DNA of 64,000 nt from Caulobacter segnis (GTDB lineage: Bacteria; Pseudomonadota; Alphaproteobacteria; Caulobacterales; Caulobacteraceae): the NCBI RefSeq assembly GCF_029543125.1, contig NZ_JARQWW010000005.1, positions 310,001-374,000 on the forward strand. Direction: 5' to 3'. This document shows positions 8,281 to 17,690 of this stretch, piece after piece. Positions within the stretch are counted from its first letter, which is position 1. The number at the start of each line of letters is the position of its first letter. Made by a program: the position numbers and the translations under genes. Below the pieces are notes generated by a model that saw only the letters and a program-made list of their open reading frames with translations, was not told the DNA's origin and searched no databases.

Positions 8281-10005
8281 ATGAGCCTGCGCCTGTCCGC
8301 CGCCTTCGCGGTTCTCGCCTTCGCATCGTCCGCCGCCGCGCAGACCCCGGCCCAGAAGGTGGATGCGGTCGCCGACCGCTTCGTCGCCGAAAGCCTGAAC
8401 TATAACCCGTCCGCCGCCTATTCGACCGGGTTGAAGGCTCCGACCCACGCGCGCTTCTACGACAACAGCGAAGCCGGCATCCGCGCCTTCGAGGCCAAGC
8501 TGGACGCCATCGAGGCCGACGCCCGCGCCATCGACGCCAAGGCGCTGGACCACCAGCAGGCCATCACCCTGGCGGTGCTGATCGACAGTCTGGAATCCGA
8601 CCGCGGCACGCGGGTGTGCAAGTCGCACCTATGGAACCTGAACCACATGTTCGGCTGGCAGAGCTATCTGGTGCGCACCACCTCAGAGCAGCCGGTGGGC
8701 GACGCCGACCTGCGCGGTCAGGCGCTGCAACGCGCGGGCTCGATACCGAAGTTCGTGGCGACCGAGACGGCGAACCTGCGAAAGGGCCTGAGCGAGGGCT
8801 ACGCCGCGCCGAAACCCGTGGTCGTGCGTGTCATCAAGCAGATTGACGGCATGATCGTCGCCGACCCGCTGAAGTCGCCCTTCTATTCCCCGGCCTCGCG
8901 CGACAAGGACGCGGCCTTCGGCGCGGCATTGGCCAAGGTCATCACGGACGAGATCAACCCGGCCCTGAAGCAGTACCGCGACTTTCTGCAGGCAGAGTAC
9001 ATGCCAAAGGCGCGCGACACCCTGGGCCTGAGCGCCTTACCGAACGGCGCCGCCTGCTATCAGGCGCAGCTGCGCGGTTACACGACGCTGGACCGCACGC
9101 CGAAGCAGGTCTTCGATCTGGGCGCAGCGACCGTGGCCGCCAACGCCGAGGTGGTCAAAGGTCTGGGCCAGAAGCTGTATGGCACCCAGGACCTGAAGCT
9201 GATCGCCCAGCGCAACACCGAAGCCCCCGCCAACAAGGTCGCCTCGGAAGAAGAGCTGATCGCCTACACTCGCCAGATCGTCGACAGCTCCCGCGTCGCG
9301 TCCGCCGCCCTGGTCACCAAGCTGCCCGAGCAGGACATGGTGGTGAAGCCGTTCGAACCGTTCATGCGCGGCTCTGGGGTCAGCTCCCACTACGAGATGT
9401 CGGCCGATCCGAAGAAGCCAGGGACCTACCGCATCGCCTCCGAAAAGTGGGCCAGCGAGACCAAGGGTGGGGCCGAGATCACCGCCGTGCATGAAGGCTG
9501 GCCCGGCCATCACCTGCAGATCGCCATGGCCCTTGGGGTGAAACGCCACGACCTGTTCAAGGTCGCCTTCAACTCCGCCTATGTGGAAGGCTGGGCCCGC
9601 TATTCCGAAGCCCTGTCGGAAGAGGTCGGCATCTACACCAGCGACTTCCCCAAGATCAGCCGCCGCATGTGGCCGGCGCGGGGCATGGTGCTGGATCCAG
9701 GCATCCACATGTTCGGCTGGACCCGCGAGCAGGCCGCCGCCTACGCCCAGGAAAGCGGGCGTTTCATGGGTGAGGAAGCCGATGATCTGGTGGACCGCAT
9801 CGCCGTCCTGCCCGGCCAACTGACCGCCTATGACAGCGGCGGTCTGGAGATCTTCGCCCTGCGCAGGCAAGCCGAGGAGGCGCTGGGGCCGAAGTTCGAC
9901 CTGAAGGCCTTCCACGACGCCGTGCTGCGCAACGGAGTCGTGCCGCTGAAGGTCCTGCGGTCGGAGGTCGAGGCGTGGATCGCGGCGGAGAAAAGCCGAA
10001 GCTGA
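8281..10005 (+). CDS. DUF885 family secreted metallopeptidase-like protein
   Basis: The 574-residue precursor has a Sec signal peptide (LSAAFAVLAFASSAAAQ, cleavage near residue 20), so it acts in the periplasm or outside the cell. It then has a long helical DUF885 domain. The key feature is HEGWPGHH at about residues 404-411, the HE-x-x-x-GH metal-binding helix of this family, with YVEGWARYSEAL about 30 residues later. DUF885 members are distant relatives of M32-like metallopeptidases, and no substrate is assigned here. Length is typical. A purine-rich stretch (CTGGGGAGTAGTTC) precedes the ATG. Confidence 0.85.
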   Translation: MSLRLSAAFAVLAFASSAAAQTPAQKVDAVADRFVAESLNYNPSAAYSTGLKAPTHARFYDNSEAGIRAFEAKLDAIEADARAIDAKALDHQQAITLAVLIDSLESDRGTRVCKSHLWNLNHMFGWQSYLVRTTSEQPVGDADLRGQALQRAGSIPKFVATETANLRKGLSEGYAAPKPVVVRVIKQIDGMIVADPLKSPFYSPASRDKDAAFGAALAKVITDEINPALKQYRDFLQAEYMPKARDTLGLSALPNGAACYQAQLRGYTTLDRTPKQVFDLGAATVAANAEVVKGLGQKLYGTQDLKLIAQRNTEAPANKVASEEELIAYTRQIVDSSRVASAALVTKLPEQDMVVKPFEPFMRGSGVSSHYEMSADPKKPGTYRIASEKWASETKGGAEITAVHEGWPGHHLQIAMALGVKRHDLFKVAFNSAYVEGWARYSEALSEEVGIYTSDFPKISRRMWPARGMVLDPGIHMFGWTREQAAAYAQESGRFMGEEADDLVDRIAVLPGQLTAYDSGGLEIFALRRQAEEALGPKFDLKAFHDAVLRNGVVPLKVLRSEVEAWIAAEKSRS

Positions 10006-10127
10006 GCCACGCAACTTTCGCGCGCACGTCGCAAGAATGGGGCTAGAGTGATCTCCAAGAGCCACGACGCGGACTCATGATCGCCCCATTCGGGCGCGAG
10101 TCTGCCGACACCAGAAAGGAGATCGCG

Positions 10128-10349
10128 ATGACCGAGATCCACTATGGCGTTGTCCGGGTGGCTGGGCGCTGGCGCCTTATCGGCCAGGGCTTGAACCTGG
10201 ACAGCTATGACAGCCGCAAGGCTGCGACGCGCGCGGCCCTGCGCCTGACTTCGTTCGCCACCGGTCTGGGCGTGCCCGTCGATCTGCACATGCAGGACGA
10301 GAACGGCGGCCTGCGCCGCAAGCGCCTCAGAACCGACGGCCTCGCCTAG
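10128..10349 (+). CDS. Small DUF2188-like protein
   Basis: I chose the ATG at 10128 because AAAGGAGA lies 7-8 bases upstream. The frame opens earlier at 10077 but that part has no conserved character. The 73 residues have the pattern of the DUF2188 fold: a strand with W (VRVAGRWRLIGQG), a helix with SRKAATRAALRL, then VDLHMQDENGGLRR. Function is unknown. The stop codon TAG shares the palindrome CTAG with the stop of the convergent DUF3297 gene. The family assignment is an inference from the strand-helix-strand pattern. Confidence 0.6.
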   Translation: MTEIHYGVVRVAGRWRLIGQGLNLDSYDSRKAATRAALRLTSFATGLGVPVDLHMQDENGGLRRKRLRTDGLA

Positions 10350-10585
10350 TCTTCGCGGAAGTACGGCTCGACCACGCCGTTCAGCTTGACGGTCATGGCT
10401 TCACCCTTGCGGTTCACGGCCTTGCCCACGCTGACGCGGACCCAACCCTCGCTTACGCAATACTCGTCCACGTTCGTCTTCTCGACGCCGTTGAAACGGA
10501 TGCCGACATTCCGTTCCAGGATTTCGGCGTTGTAGTGCGGGTTGTTCGGATTGACCGAAAGGCGGTCGGGCAGCGTGTCGGACAT
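10346..10585 (-). CDS. DUF3297 family protein
   Basis: Beginning at the ATG at 10585, this 79-residue protein matches the compact DUF3297 family throughout: SDTLPDRLSVNPNNPHYN, then VGIRFNGVEKTNVDEYC, then VRVSVGK and a C-terminal KLNGVVEPYF. The family is widespread in Proteobacteria and has no known function. The frame could open at 10633, but the extra 16 residues are not conserved in the family. It converges on the DUF2188-like gene with a 4-bp overlap. Confidence 0.85.
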   Translation of the reverse strand: MSDTLPDRLSVNPNNPHYNAEILERNVGIRFNGVEKTNVDEYCVSEGWVRVSVGKAVNRKGEAMTVKLNGVVEPYFRED

Positions 10586-10720
10586 GTCGGCTCGCGAGAA
10601 AAGATGAATTGGCGGGCTGAATAGCCGGGTCATTGCGCCCTGAACAGCCTGATCCGGCGTGGCGAAGCTTCAGGACCGCCCCTAAGTTGGAGGCAATCCC
10701 TCTCTCCCCAGGCGATTCCC

Positions 10721-11623
10721 ATGAAGACCGGCGCCCTGCCCCTGACCCATTTCCTGCTGGCGCTGGCCACGGTGTTCATCTGGGGCACCAACTTCGTGGT
10801 CATCCGGGTGGGGCTGGATCATCTGCCGCCGCTGCTGTTCGCCACCCTGCGCTTCAGCCTGGTGCTGCTGCCGGCGGTGTTCTTCATCAAGAAGCCGCCG
10901 GTGCCCTGGTCGAAGCTGGCCAGCTACGGCGTGCTGATCGGCGCGGGACAGTTTGGGCTGCTGTTCATCGCCATGCGCGGCCATATCACCCCTGGCCTCG
11001 CCTCGCTGATCGTCCAGACCCAGGTGGTCTTCACCATCGGCATGGCCATGGCCCTGACGGGCGAGCGGGTGAAGACCTATCAGTGGGTGGCCCTGGCCCT
11101 GGCCGCCGCCGGCGTCGGCATCATCATGATGCATGTGGGCGGTGACGGCACGACGCCCCTGGGCGTGCTGCTGATCCTGGGCTCCGCCGCAAGCTGGGCC
11201 GGCGGCAACATCGTGGCCCGCAGCGCCGGTCAGGTGAACATGCTGGCCTATGTGGTCTGGTCGAGCATGTTCGCCATCCCGCCGTTGTTCGCCATGTCGC
11301 TGATCACCGAGGGATGGCCCGCCATGGTCGCCGGCGTGCGCAACGCCGACGCGGTCACCTGGGCGGCGGTGCTGTGGCAGTCCGTGGGCAACAGCCTGTT
11401 CGGCTATTCCGTCTGGGGCTGGCTGCTGGCCCGCCACCCGGCGGCGACCATCAGCCCCCTGGCCCTGCTGGTGCCGGTGTTCGGCATGGGCGCCTCGGCC
11501 TTCTTCCTGCACGAGCCGCTTCAACCGTGGAAGCTGGGCGCGGCCGCGCTGGTGCTGGGAGGACTGGCGCTGAACCTCGCGTGGCCGACGGTCCGCGCCC
11601 GCATCCTGACCCCGGCCGCCTAG
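10721..11623 (+). CDS. EamA-family DMT transporter (amino acid/metabolite exporter type)
   Basis: This 300-residue protein has ten predicted membrane segments in two EamA halves. The first half has LATVFIWGTNFVVIRVGL and the second has LLILGSAASWAGGNIVARSAG. The sequence between the halves (GITPGLASLI-like and TGERVKTYQW) matches the RhaT/YdcZ-related DMT exporters often annotated as O-acetylserine/cysteine or amino acid exporters. The substrate cannot be read from sequence. A purine-rich run (TCTCTCCCCAGGCGATTCCC) precedes the ATG but no strong ribosome site is seen. The gene is followed by a long gene-free region with palindromes. Confidence 0.85.
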   Translation: MKTGALPLTHFLLALATVFIWGTNFVVIRVGLDHLPPLLFATLRFSLVLLPAVFFIKKPPVPWSKLASYGVLIGAGQFGLLFIAMRGHITPGLASLIVQTQVVFTIGMAMALTGERVKTYQWVALALAAAGVGIIMMHVGGDGTTPLGVLLILGSAASWAGGNIVARSAGQVNMLAYVVWSSMFAIPPLFAMSLITEGWPAMVAGVRNADAVTWAAVLWQSVGNSLFGYSVWGWLLARHPAATISPLALLVPVFGMGASAFFLHEPLQPWKLGAAALVLGGLALNLAWPTVRARILTPAA

Positions 11624-11662
11624 CTTCCGTCGATGTGCGGCTGGGCTCCAACAAGCCGCTCA

Positions 11663-11720
11663 CTCCCGCGAAGGCGGGAGCCCATAGTGAGATTCAGCTT
11701 GGGTCCCCGCCTTCGCGGGG
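11663..11720. repeat. Paired REP-like palindromes
   Basis: Two GC-rich palindromes lie 24 bp apart. CTCCCGC-GAAG-GCGGGAG is at 11663-11680 and CCCCGC-CTTC-GCGGGG at 11705-11720. Loops GAAG and CTTC are complementary, so the pair can also fold as one long hairpin. This is the form of the dispersed intergenic REP elements common in alphaproteobacteria. It lies 40 bp after the EamA stop, so it may also stabilise or end that transcript, although no T run follows. Confidence 0.7.
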
Positions 11721-11749
11721 ATGAGCGGAATTGAGAACATCCAGAAGCA

Positions 11750-12200
11750 CCCCCACGGATCAGAACCCGCAAGGTTGGAAGGGCGGCGGAGCGGCCTGAC
11801 CTTTGTCAGGCGGTGGAGTTTTGGAGTGCCGGGTTCGACGCAGGTCGTTCCGCTCCGCGCGAGCCGTTATCCGGGAGCTGTCGGTAGGCAGCGCTCTTAG
11901 CGCTTAGCCGACGAAGCCTCCGACGGGCGGGTGGGATCAGCGTTCCCAGCCCCGGACCGCGTGAGTAACCCCCTCACGCCTGTTGCGCGCCGCCGATGTC
12001 TTGCCGCTTTGGGGCAAGAGCAGTGTCCGGAAAGGCGGAAGCCCCTCCTTCTCACCACCGACGGTCGCGCTTCCCGCTCGACCGCATCCCCTCCACGACA
12101 CAGCGCTGGCCGCGCGCCCTTCCCGTGATGGGGACGGTCAGGAGCTTACGGGAGGTGGAATGGGGGTGGATAAGTCCGTTGATCTCCCCGCCCCACATCC
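11750..12200. other. Gene-free, hairpin-rich region; possible ncRNA, unidentified
   Basis: No reading frame here looks coding; the short frames are rich in Arg and Pro and have no domain. Several good hairpins follow each other: GCCTGAC-CTTT-GTCAGGC (11794-11811), a two-part stem with GTCGG/CCGAC closing AGCGCT/AGCGCT (11880-11912), and TCTTGCC/GGCAAGA (11999-12019). GGCGGAGCGG near 11785 can also pair with CCGCTCCGC near 11850. I compared it by eye with RNase P, tmRNA, SRP, 6S and common riboswitches and could not match it to any of them. It could be a structured RNA or a stack of degenerate repeats. Confidence 0.35.
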
Positions 12201-12205
12201 GTCTT

Positions 12206-12321
12206 CCTAGGCCTTGTGCCTAGGACCCAGAGACTCCGTGGCGGCAGGATTGGTGCGGCGACCGACACCGCACTTCACCGGAATGCTCAGCCGTTTCTGG
12301 GCCCTAGGCACAAGGCCTAGG
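12206..12321. repeat. Inverted pair of a 19-bp dispersed repeat
   Basis: CCTAGGCCTTGTGCCTAGG at 12206-12224 is the exact reverse complement of CCTAGGCACAAGGCCTAGG at 12303-12321. The match extends outward with few mismatches (TCTGGGT versus TCTGGGC on one side, AAGACGGA versus GTGACGGA on the other). Each copy is itself a near-palindrome. The pair encloses about 78 bp with no gene. The form suggests a dispersed intergenic element of this lineage rather than a gene-specific operator. Confidence 0.75.
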
Positions 12322-12363
12322 GTGACGGAGTTTGGGAAGCGCAGCAGTCACCCTCACCCCTGC

Positions 12364-12387
12364 CCCTCTCCCATCAAGGGAGAAGGG
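12364..12387. repeat. Short GC palindrome downstream of phosphatase gene
   Basis: CCCTCTCCC and GGGAGAAGGG, separated by ATCAA, form a 24-bp stem 14 bp beyond the stop of the minus-strand phosphatase gene. There is no T run on the minus-strand side, so it is either a weak terminator or another copy of a dispersed palindrome. Confidence 0.5.
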
Positions 12388-12401
12388 ATGCAGGATACGG
12401 C

Positions 12402-14069
12402 CTAGCGCTTCGGGCAGGCCTTGGCGTCGAAGACGCCCAGGTCGATGCAGCGGCCGTCGATGTCAGCCGGGGGCGTCGCGCCGACGACATTGGCGAGGGT
12501 CGGACCGATGTCCACGGTTTCGATCGGGAAGAAGCGTTCTTGCCCCTCGACGCCCGGCCACCAGAACAGGATCGGCACCCGACGGTCGTAGTCCCACGGC
12601 GAGCCGTGGCTCGACAGCGATCGGCCATACCGCGCCGGGAACGCCGTGATGCCCGGCTTGAAGGCCAACATGATGTCAGCCGAACGGTTGGCGACCGCGC
12701 TGAAATGCATCCGCTGCAGCATGGTGTACTCTTCCGGATCGGTTCCCACCGGCGGCGGCGCGGCCGCGATGGCGGTCTCCAACCGGTGCGCCTCGGCGAC
12801 GATCGGCTGCTTGCGCAGAACCTCCAGCGCGACGTCGGCGACCTGGCTGCGCTGCGGCTCGGCCAGACCCTTGCCCGCCTTGTCGACGATCATGAAGCCG
12901 CTGCTGCCGGTCGCCACGGGATCGAAATCCAGACCGAGCTTACTACGAACCTCGGCGTTCACGCGCTTGAGGAAGTCGGCGTCCAGACGGCCGGCCTCGC
13001 GGAAGCCGCGAGCGTTGGAACGCTCCGGAAAATCCGAACCGCCATGGTCGGCGGTCAGGGCGACGACGACGCCGCCAGGAACCTTCTCAAGACGCTTCAG
13101 AAGAACGTCGAGCACCGCATCGAGACGGTACATTTGCTCGCACATCTCCGGCCCCTGGGTGCCATACATGTGGCCGATGCGGTCCGTGGCGGACAGGCTG
13201 ACGCCCAGCAGGTCGGTCGACTTGCCCTGCCCAAGCTTCTGCTCGTCGAGCAGGCGGATCGCCGCCTCCACGGTCAGATCATCCAGACCCGGTGAAGTAT
13301 CGAACTCAGAGTTCTCGGGCGGCACCTTCGAGGACCACATGCGGTCGCCGATCTTCCAGTCGGCCTCCAGCTTGCGGCAGGCGTCATGGGTGTAGGTCCA
13401 TGCCGGCAGCTGGCGCTGCTTAATCTCGGCGTTCAGGGCGGCGACAGGCGCCAAGCGCTTCGCCGCGTCCTGGCCGGGCTCGACGAAGGTGGTCCAACCG
13501 AAGTTGTCCAGATACCAGAACGCGCCGTCGCCCTTCTGGCCGGCCAGGTTGATGGCGCCGCGATCCTTGCCCGACACCGCGAAGGCGCGGCTGCCCGGTG
13601 ACGAGGCTTTCAGCCAGTCAGCCAGGTTCGAGACACGCATGGCGCTGGCGCCGACGCGGCCATTCTCGCCCGGACCGCCGTCGGCCAGAGTGTTCTGCGG
13701 CACGGCCAGGCAATAGACCTCCTGCCCTGTCGCGCGATCGACCCAGTCATTGGCGGGAATGCCGGTCTTGTTCGGGCGCTTGCCCGTCAGGACCGTGGAG
13801 TGTCCGGCACAGGTCTCGGTGATGGCGTGGCTCTGAAAACCGTTGGCGTAGACCATGCCTCCGGCCAGCGTCTTCAGGCCGCCAGTGAAAGTCGCGCGCT
13901 GCTGGTTGAACAGGTTGGCGCTGAACTGATCGACAATGATCATCACCACCAGCTTAGGCGCCGGCTTCTTCGCCTCGGCCGCGTGACCGCCCGTTGCGAC
14001 TGCGAGCGTCGGCGCGGCGACGGCGGCCGCCAAGGCCAGACCGCGAACGAGGTTGCTCTTGAGCTTCAT
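12402..14069 (-). CDS. PafA-type secreted alkaline phosphatase superfamily protein
   Basis: The 555-residue precursor has a Sec signal (NLVRGLALAAAVAAPTLAVA) and an alkaline phosphatase superfamily domain. Visible active-site features include VVMIIVDQF with metal ligand Asp near residue 47, and the nucleophile Thr near residue 86 in TETCAGHST. Also present are IPANDW (Asn used by PafA-type enzymes), SGKDRGAINLAGQ (Lys and Arg of the monoesterase site), SATDRIGHMYG and ALTADHGGSDFPE (further metal ligands). The Lys/Arg/Asn set suggests a phosphate monoesterase of the PafA class rather than a diesterase. It would release phosphate in the periplasm. No Pho box was recognised upstream. Confidence 0.85.
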   Translation of the reverse strand: MKLKSNLVRGLALAAAVAAPTLAVATGGHAAEAKKPAPKLVVMIIVDQFSANLFNQQRATFTGGLKTLAGGMVYANGFQSHAITETCAGHSTVLTGKRPNKTGIPANDWVDRATGQEVYCLAVPQNTLADGGPGENGRVGASAMRVSNLADWLKASSPGSRAFAVSGKDRGAINLAGQKGDGAFWYLDNFGWTTFVEPGQDAAKRLAPVAALNAEIKQRQLPAWTYTHDACRKLEADWKIGDRMWSSKVPPENSEFDTSPGLDDLTVEAAIRLLDEQKLGQGKSTDLLGVSLSATDRIGHMYGTQGPEMCEQMYRLDAVLDVLLKRLEKVPGGVVVALTADHGGSDFPERSNARGFREAGRLDADFLKRVNAEVRSKLGLDFDPVATGSSGFMIVDKAGKGLAEPQRSQVADVALEVLRKQPIVAEAHRLETAIAAAPPPVGTDPEEYTMLQRMHFSAVANRSADIMLAFKPGITAFPARYGRSLSSHGSPWDYDRRVPILFWWPGVEGQERFFPIETVDIGPTLANVVGATPPADIDGRCIDLGVFDAKACPKR

Positions 14070-14154
14070 GGAACGTCGCCTCCCGCGAAATGCGCAGGCG
14101 CCTTCTATGGCTCAAATTTTTCGCTTTGGTGACGGTTAGGAAGATTTTTCGACG

Positions 14155-14179
14155 GACCGCCGCTCGATGAGCGACGGTC
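14155..14179 (-). terminator. Hairpin downstream of thiC
   Basis: An 11-bp stem with one mismatch and a 3-base GAT loop lies 14 bp after the thiC stop. No T run follows on the minus strand, so it is at best a weak or factor-dependent terminator, or a processing stem. Confidence 0.35.
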
Positions 14180-14193
14180 GCGTCGTAGATGCA

Positions 14194-16200
<2,007 letters not shown>

Positions 16201-16240
16201 GGTGAACAGAGGGAGAGCTTACCTCAGGCGGAGGCGGTCG

Positions 16241-16522
16241 TCAGCCGTCGATCTTCGCGGCGGCGGCCTTGGCGGCTTCCGCCTCGCGAGCGGCCTGCTT
16301 GGCGGCCTTGCGGGCGCGCATCTGGGCGGCCCAGGATTCCTGATAGGACATCCGGCGCTCGGCGTTCCAGGCGCCGCCCATACGACCGCTGCTCGTCAAG
16401 CCAAGGCGCCGCAGCTCCCGCGTCGTCTCGTTATTGGCGAGCGCCGCCGGCGACTGGGCGAAGCCGACGGCCGGAACCGCCATCAGGGCGGCGCAGGCGA
16501 GGAGGATCGGGGTCTTGCGCAT
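16241..16522 (-). CDS. Small secreted hypothetical protein
   Basis: I chose the ATG at 16522 because AAGGGAT precedes it and a clear Sec signal follows (RKTPILLACAALMAVPAVGFAQS). The 93-residue product then has a short region with ETTRELRRLGLTSSGRMGG and MSYQESW, and ends in an alanine/lysine-rich helix (ARKAAKQAAREAEAAKA) likely to be coiled-coil. No family is recognised. It sits 40 bp beyond the TPP riboswitch on the same strand, so it is not part of the thiC leader. Confidence 0.65.
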   Translation of the reverse strand: MRKTPILLACAALMAVPAVGFAQSPAALANNETTRELRRLGLTSSGRMGGAWNAERRMSYQESWAAQMRARKAAKQAAREAEAAKAAAAKIDG

Positions 16523-16677
16523 GCTCGAAATCCCTTGCTGTGTCTCAGCTTGAGCGCAGCATGCGTGATCAAGGTTCACCCTGCAACCTATTGTAGTTTT
16601 CCAATTGCCGGAATTTAACTTGTAAGCTGTAACCGGAAACGCGAGGACAGCGCGGCCATCTAAAGGAACGCCGTTCT

Positions 16678-17202
16678 ATGTTTCGCACCTTAGTCGTCGC
16701 CGCCACCCTCCTGGCCGCAAGCCCCGCCTTCGCTCAAACCGCTCCACAGCATCCGGTTAAAATTCCCGCCCCGGGCGGTGAAGTGATCATCCCGAATGCG
16801 CGCAGCCAACAATCCTACGACAACATCAAGTACGCTCCCGCCCGTCGCGCGGGCGACACGGTCTATGTGTCCGGCGTGATCATTGCGCCGGCGCCGGATG
16901 AACCGAAGGATGTCGTCGGACTGAAAGCCTCTGCGCGCCGCGCGTTCAAGGCGGTCGACGAGCTGTTGAAGGCCGCGGGCGGAAGCTGGGACGACGTGGT
17001 GATGGTCAACAGCTTCCATGTCTGGGAGTCGCCGAACTTCACCGGGACGCGCATGGACCACGTCACGGTGATGAACGAGGTCCGAGGCGAATTCACTCAG
17101 GCGCCCCACCCCGCCTGGACCGCCGTCGGCACAAGCGGCCTGCTGGCCCCGACCGGCGTGATCGAGATGCAGGTGATCGCCCACATCCCGCAAAAGAAAT
17201 AG
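16678..17202 (+). CDS. RidA-family protein with signal peptide, catalytic Arg replaced
   Basis: The 174-residue precursor has a Sec signal (FRTLVVAATLLAASPAFAQ), so the protein is periplasmic. Cytosolic imine deaminase RidA normally has none. The mature part is a YjgF/YER057c/UK114 domain: YAPARRAGDTVYVSGVI, then ARRAFKAVDELLKAAGGSWDDVVMVNSF, and a C-terminal G-V-I-E-M-Q strand. The family signature has P-A-R-S near the end, with Arg binding the substrate carboxylate. Here it reads HPAWTAVG, so the Arg is Trp. This argues against 2-aminoacrylate deaminase activity. The role is unknown, perhaps ligand binding. Confidence 0.85.
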   Translation: MFRTLVVAATLLAASPAFAQTAPQHPVKIPAPGGEVIIPNARSQQSYDNIKYAPARRAGDTVYVSGVIIAPAPDEPKDVVGLKASARRAFKAVDELLKAAGGSWDDVVMVNSFHVWESPNFTGTRMDHVTVMNEVRGEFTQAPHPAWTAVGTSGLLAPTGVIEMQVIAHIPQKK

Positions 17203-17205
17203 CCC

Positions 17206-17652
17206 CTACCAGCGGCGCTGGCGGTCGTGACGCGCGTCCGCCACCTGCCGCTCGATGTCGCGCAGGCGGTTGCGGTGGTCGCGCACCCGGTCGTCGTAGT
17301 TGCGGTTGATGTCCGCCAGCCGCCGCACGCGATCCTCGTCCGCGCGCCGCAGCTCGCCGCGCCGGTCGTGGTTGTTGTTACGGGCGATGTCCGACCGGCG
17401 GCGCTGGTAGTCTTCCTGCGCGCGCCGAACCTCATCATCGCGCTGGCGGCGAGCATCGGCCAACTGCCGCTCGGCGTCGTCCCGCTGACGATCCGCGTCG
17501 CGCAGGCGGCGATCGAAGTCGTCATCGCGGCGTCGCTCCTCATCCCGTCGCCGATCCTGCTCGGCCCTGTACTGATCATAGGGCTGAGCGACGGCGGCCA
17601 GCGGCGAGGTGGTCGCGAGCGTGAGAAGGGTCAGAAGCAGGGCTTTGCGCAT
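17206..17652 (-). CDS. Secreted Arg/Asp-rich coiled-coil protein
   Basis: I prefer the ATG at 17652, which gives an immediate Sec signal (RKALLLTLLTLATTSPLAAVAQ). An ATG at 17670 is possible. The remaining about 125 residues are almost entirely Arg, Asp, Glu and Gln in runs such as EQDRRRDEERRRDDDFDRR and RDAERQLADARRQRDDE-like heptads, which predict a long, highly charged single helix or coiled coil. No catalytic domain is visible. It ends 3 bp from the stop of the convergent RidA-like gene. Function is unknown. Confidence 0.65.
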   Translation of the reverse strand: MRKALLLTLLTLATTSPLAAVAQPYDQYRAEQDRRRDEERRRDDDFDRRLRDADRQRDDAERQLADARRQRDDEVRRAQEDYQRRRSDIARNNNHDRRGELRRADEDRVRRLADINRNYDDRVRDHRNRLRDIERQVADARHDRQRRW

Positions 17653-17690
17653 AGGCGCGGAACGGTGCGGCATGACCGCAGGTTCCAGCA

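Noticed and set aside
12021-12045. SRP RNA-like motif (GTCCGGAAAGGCGGAAGC)
   Set aside because: The essential GGAAGGAAGCAG core is not present and the flanks do not pair as in SRP RNA.
11931-12405. Several 60-75 codon plus-strand frames in the gene-free region
   Set aside because: They overlap in different frames, are Arg/Pro rich, and cross palindromic repeats; none has a ribosome site or known motif.
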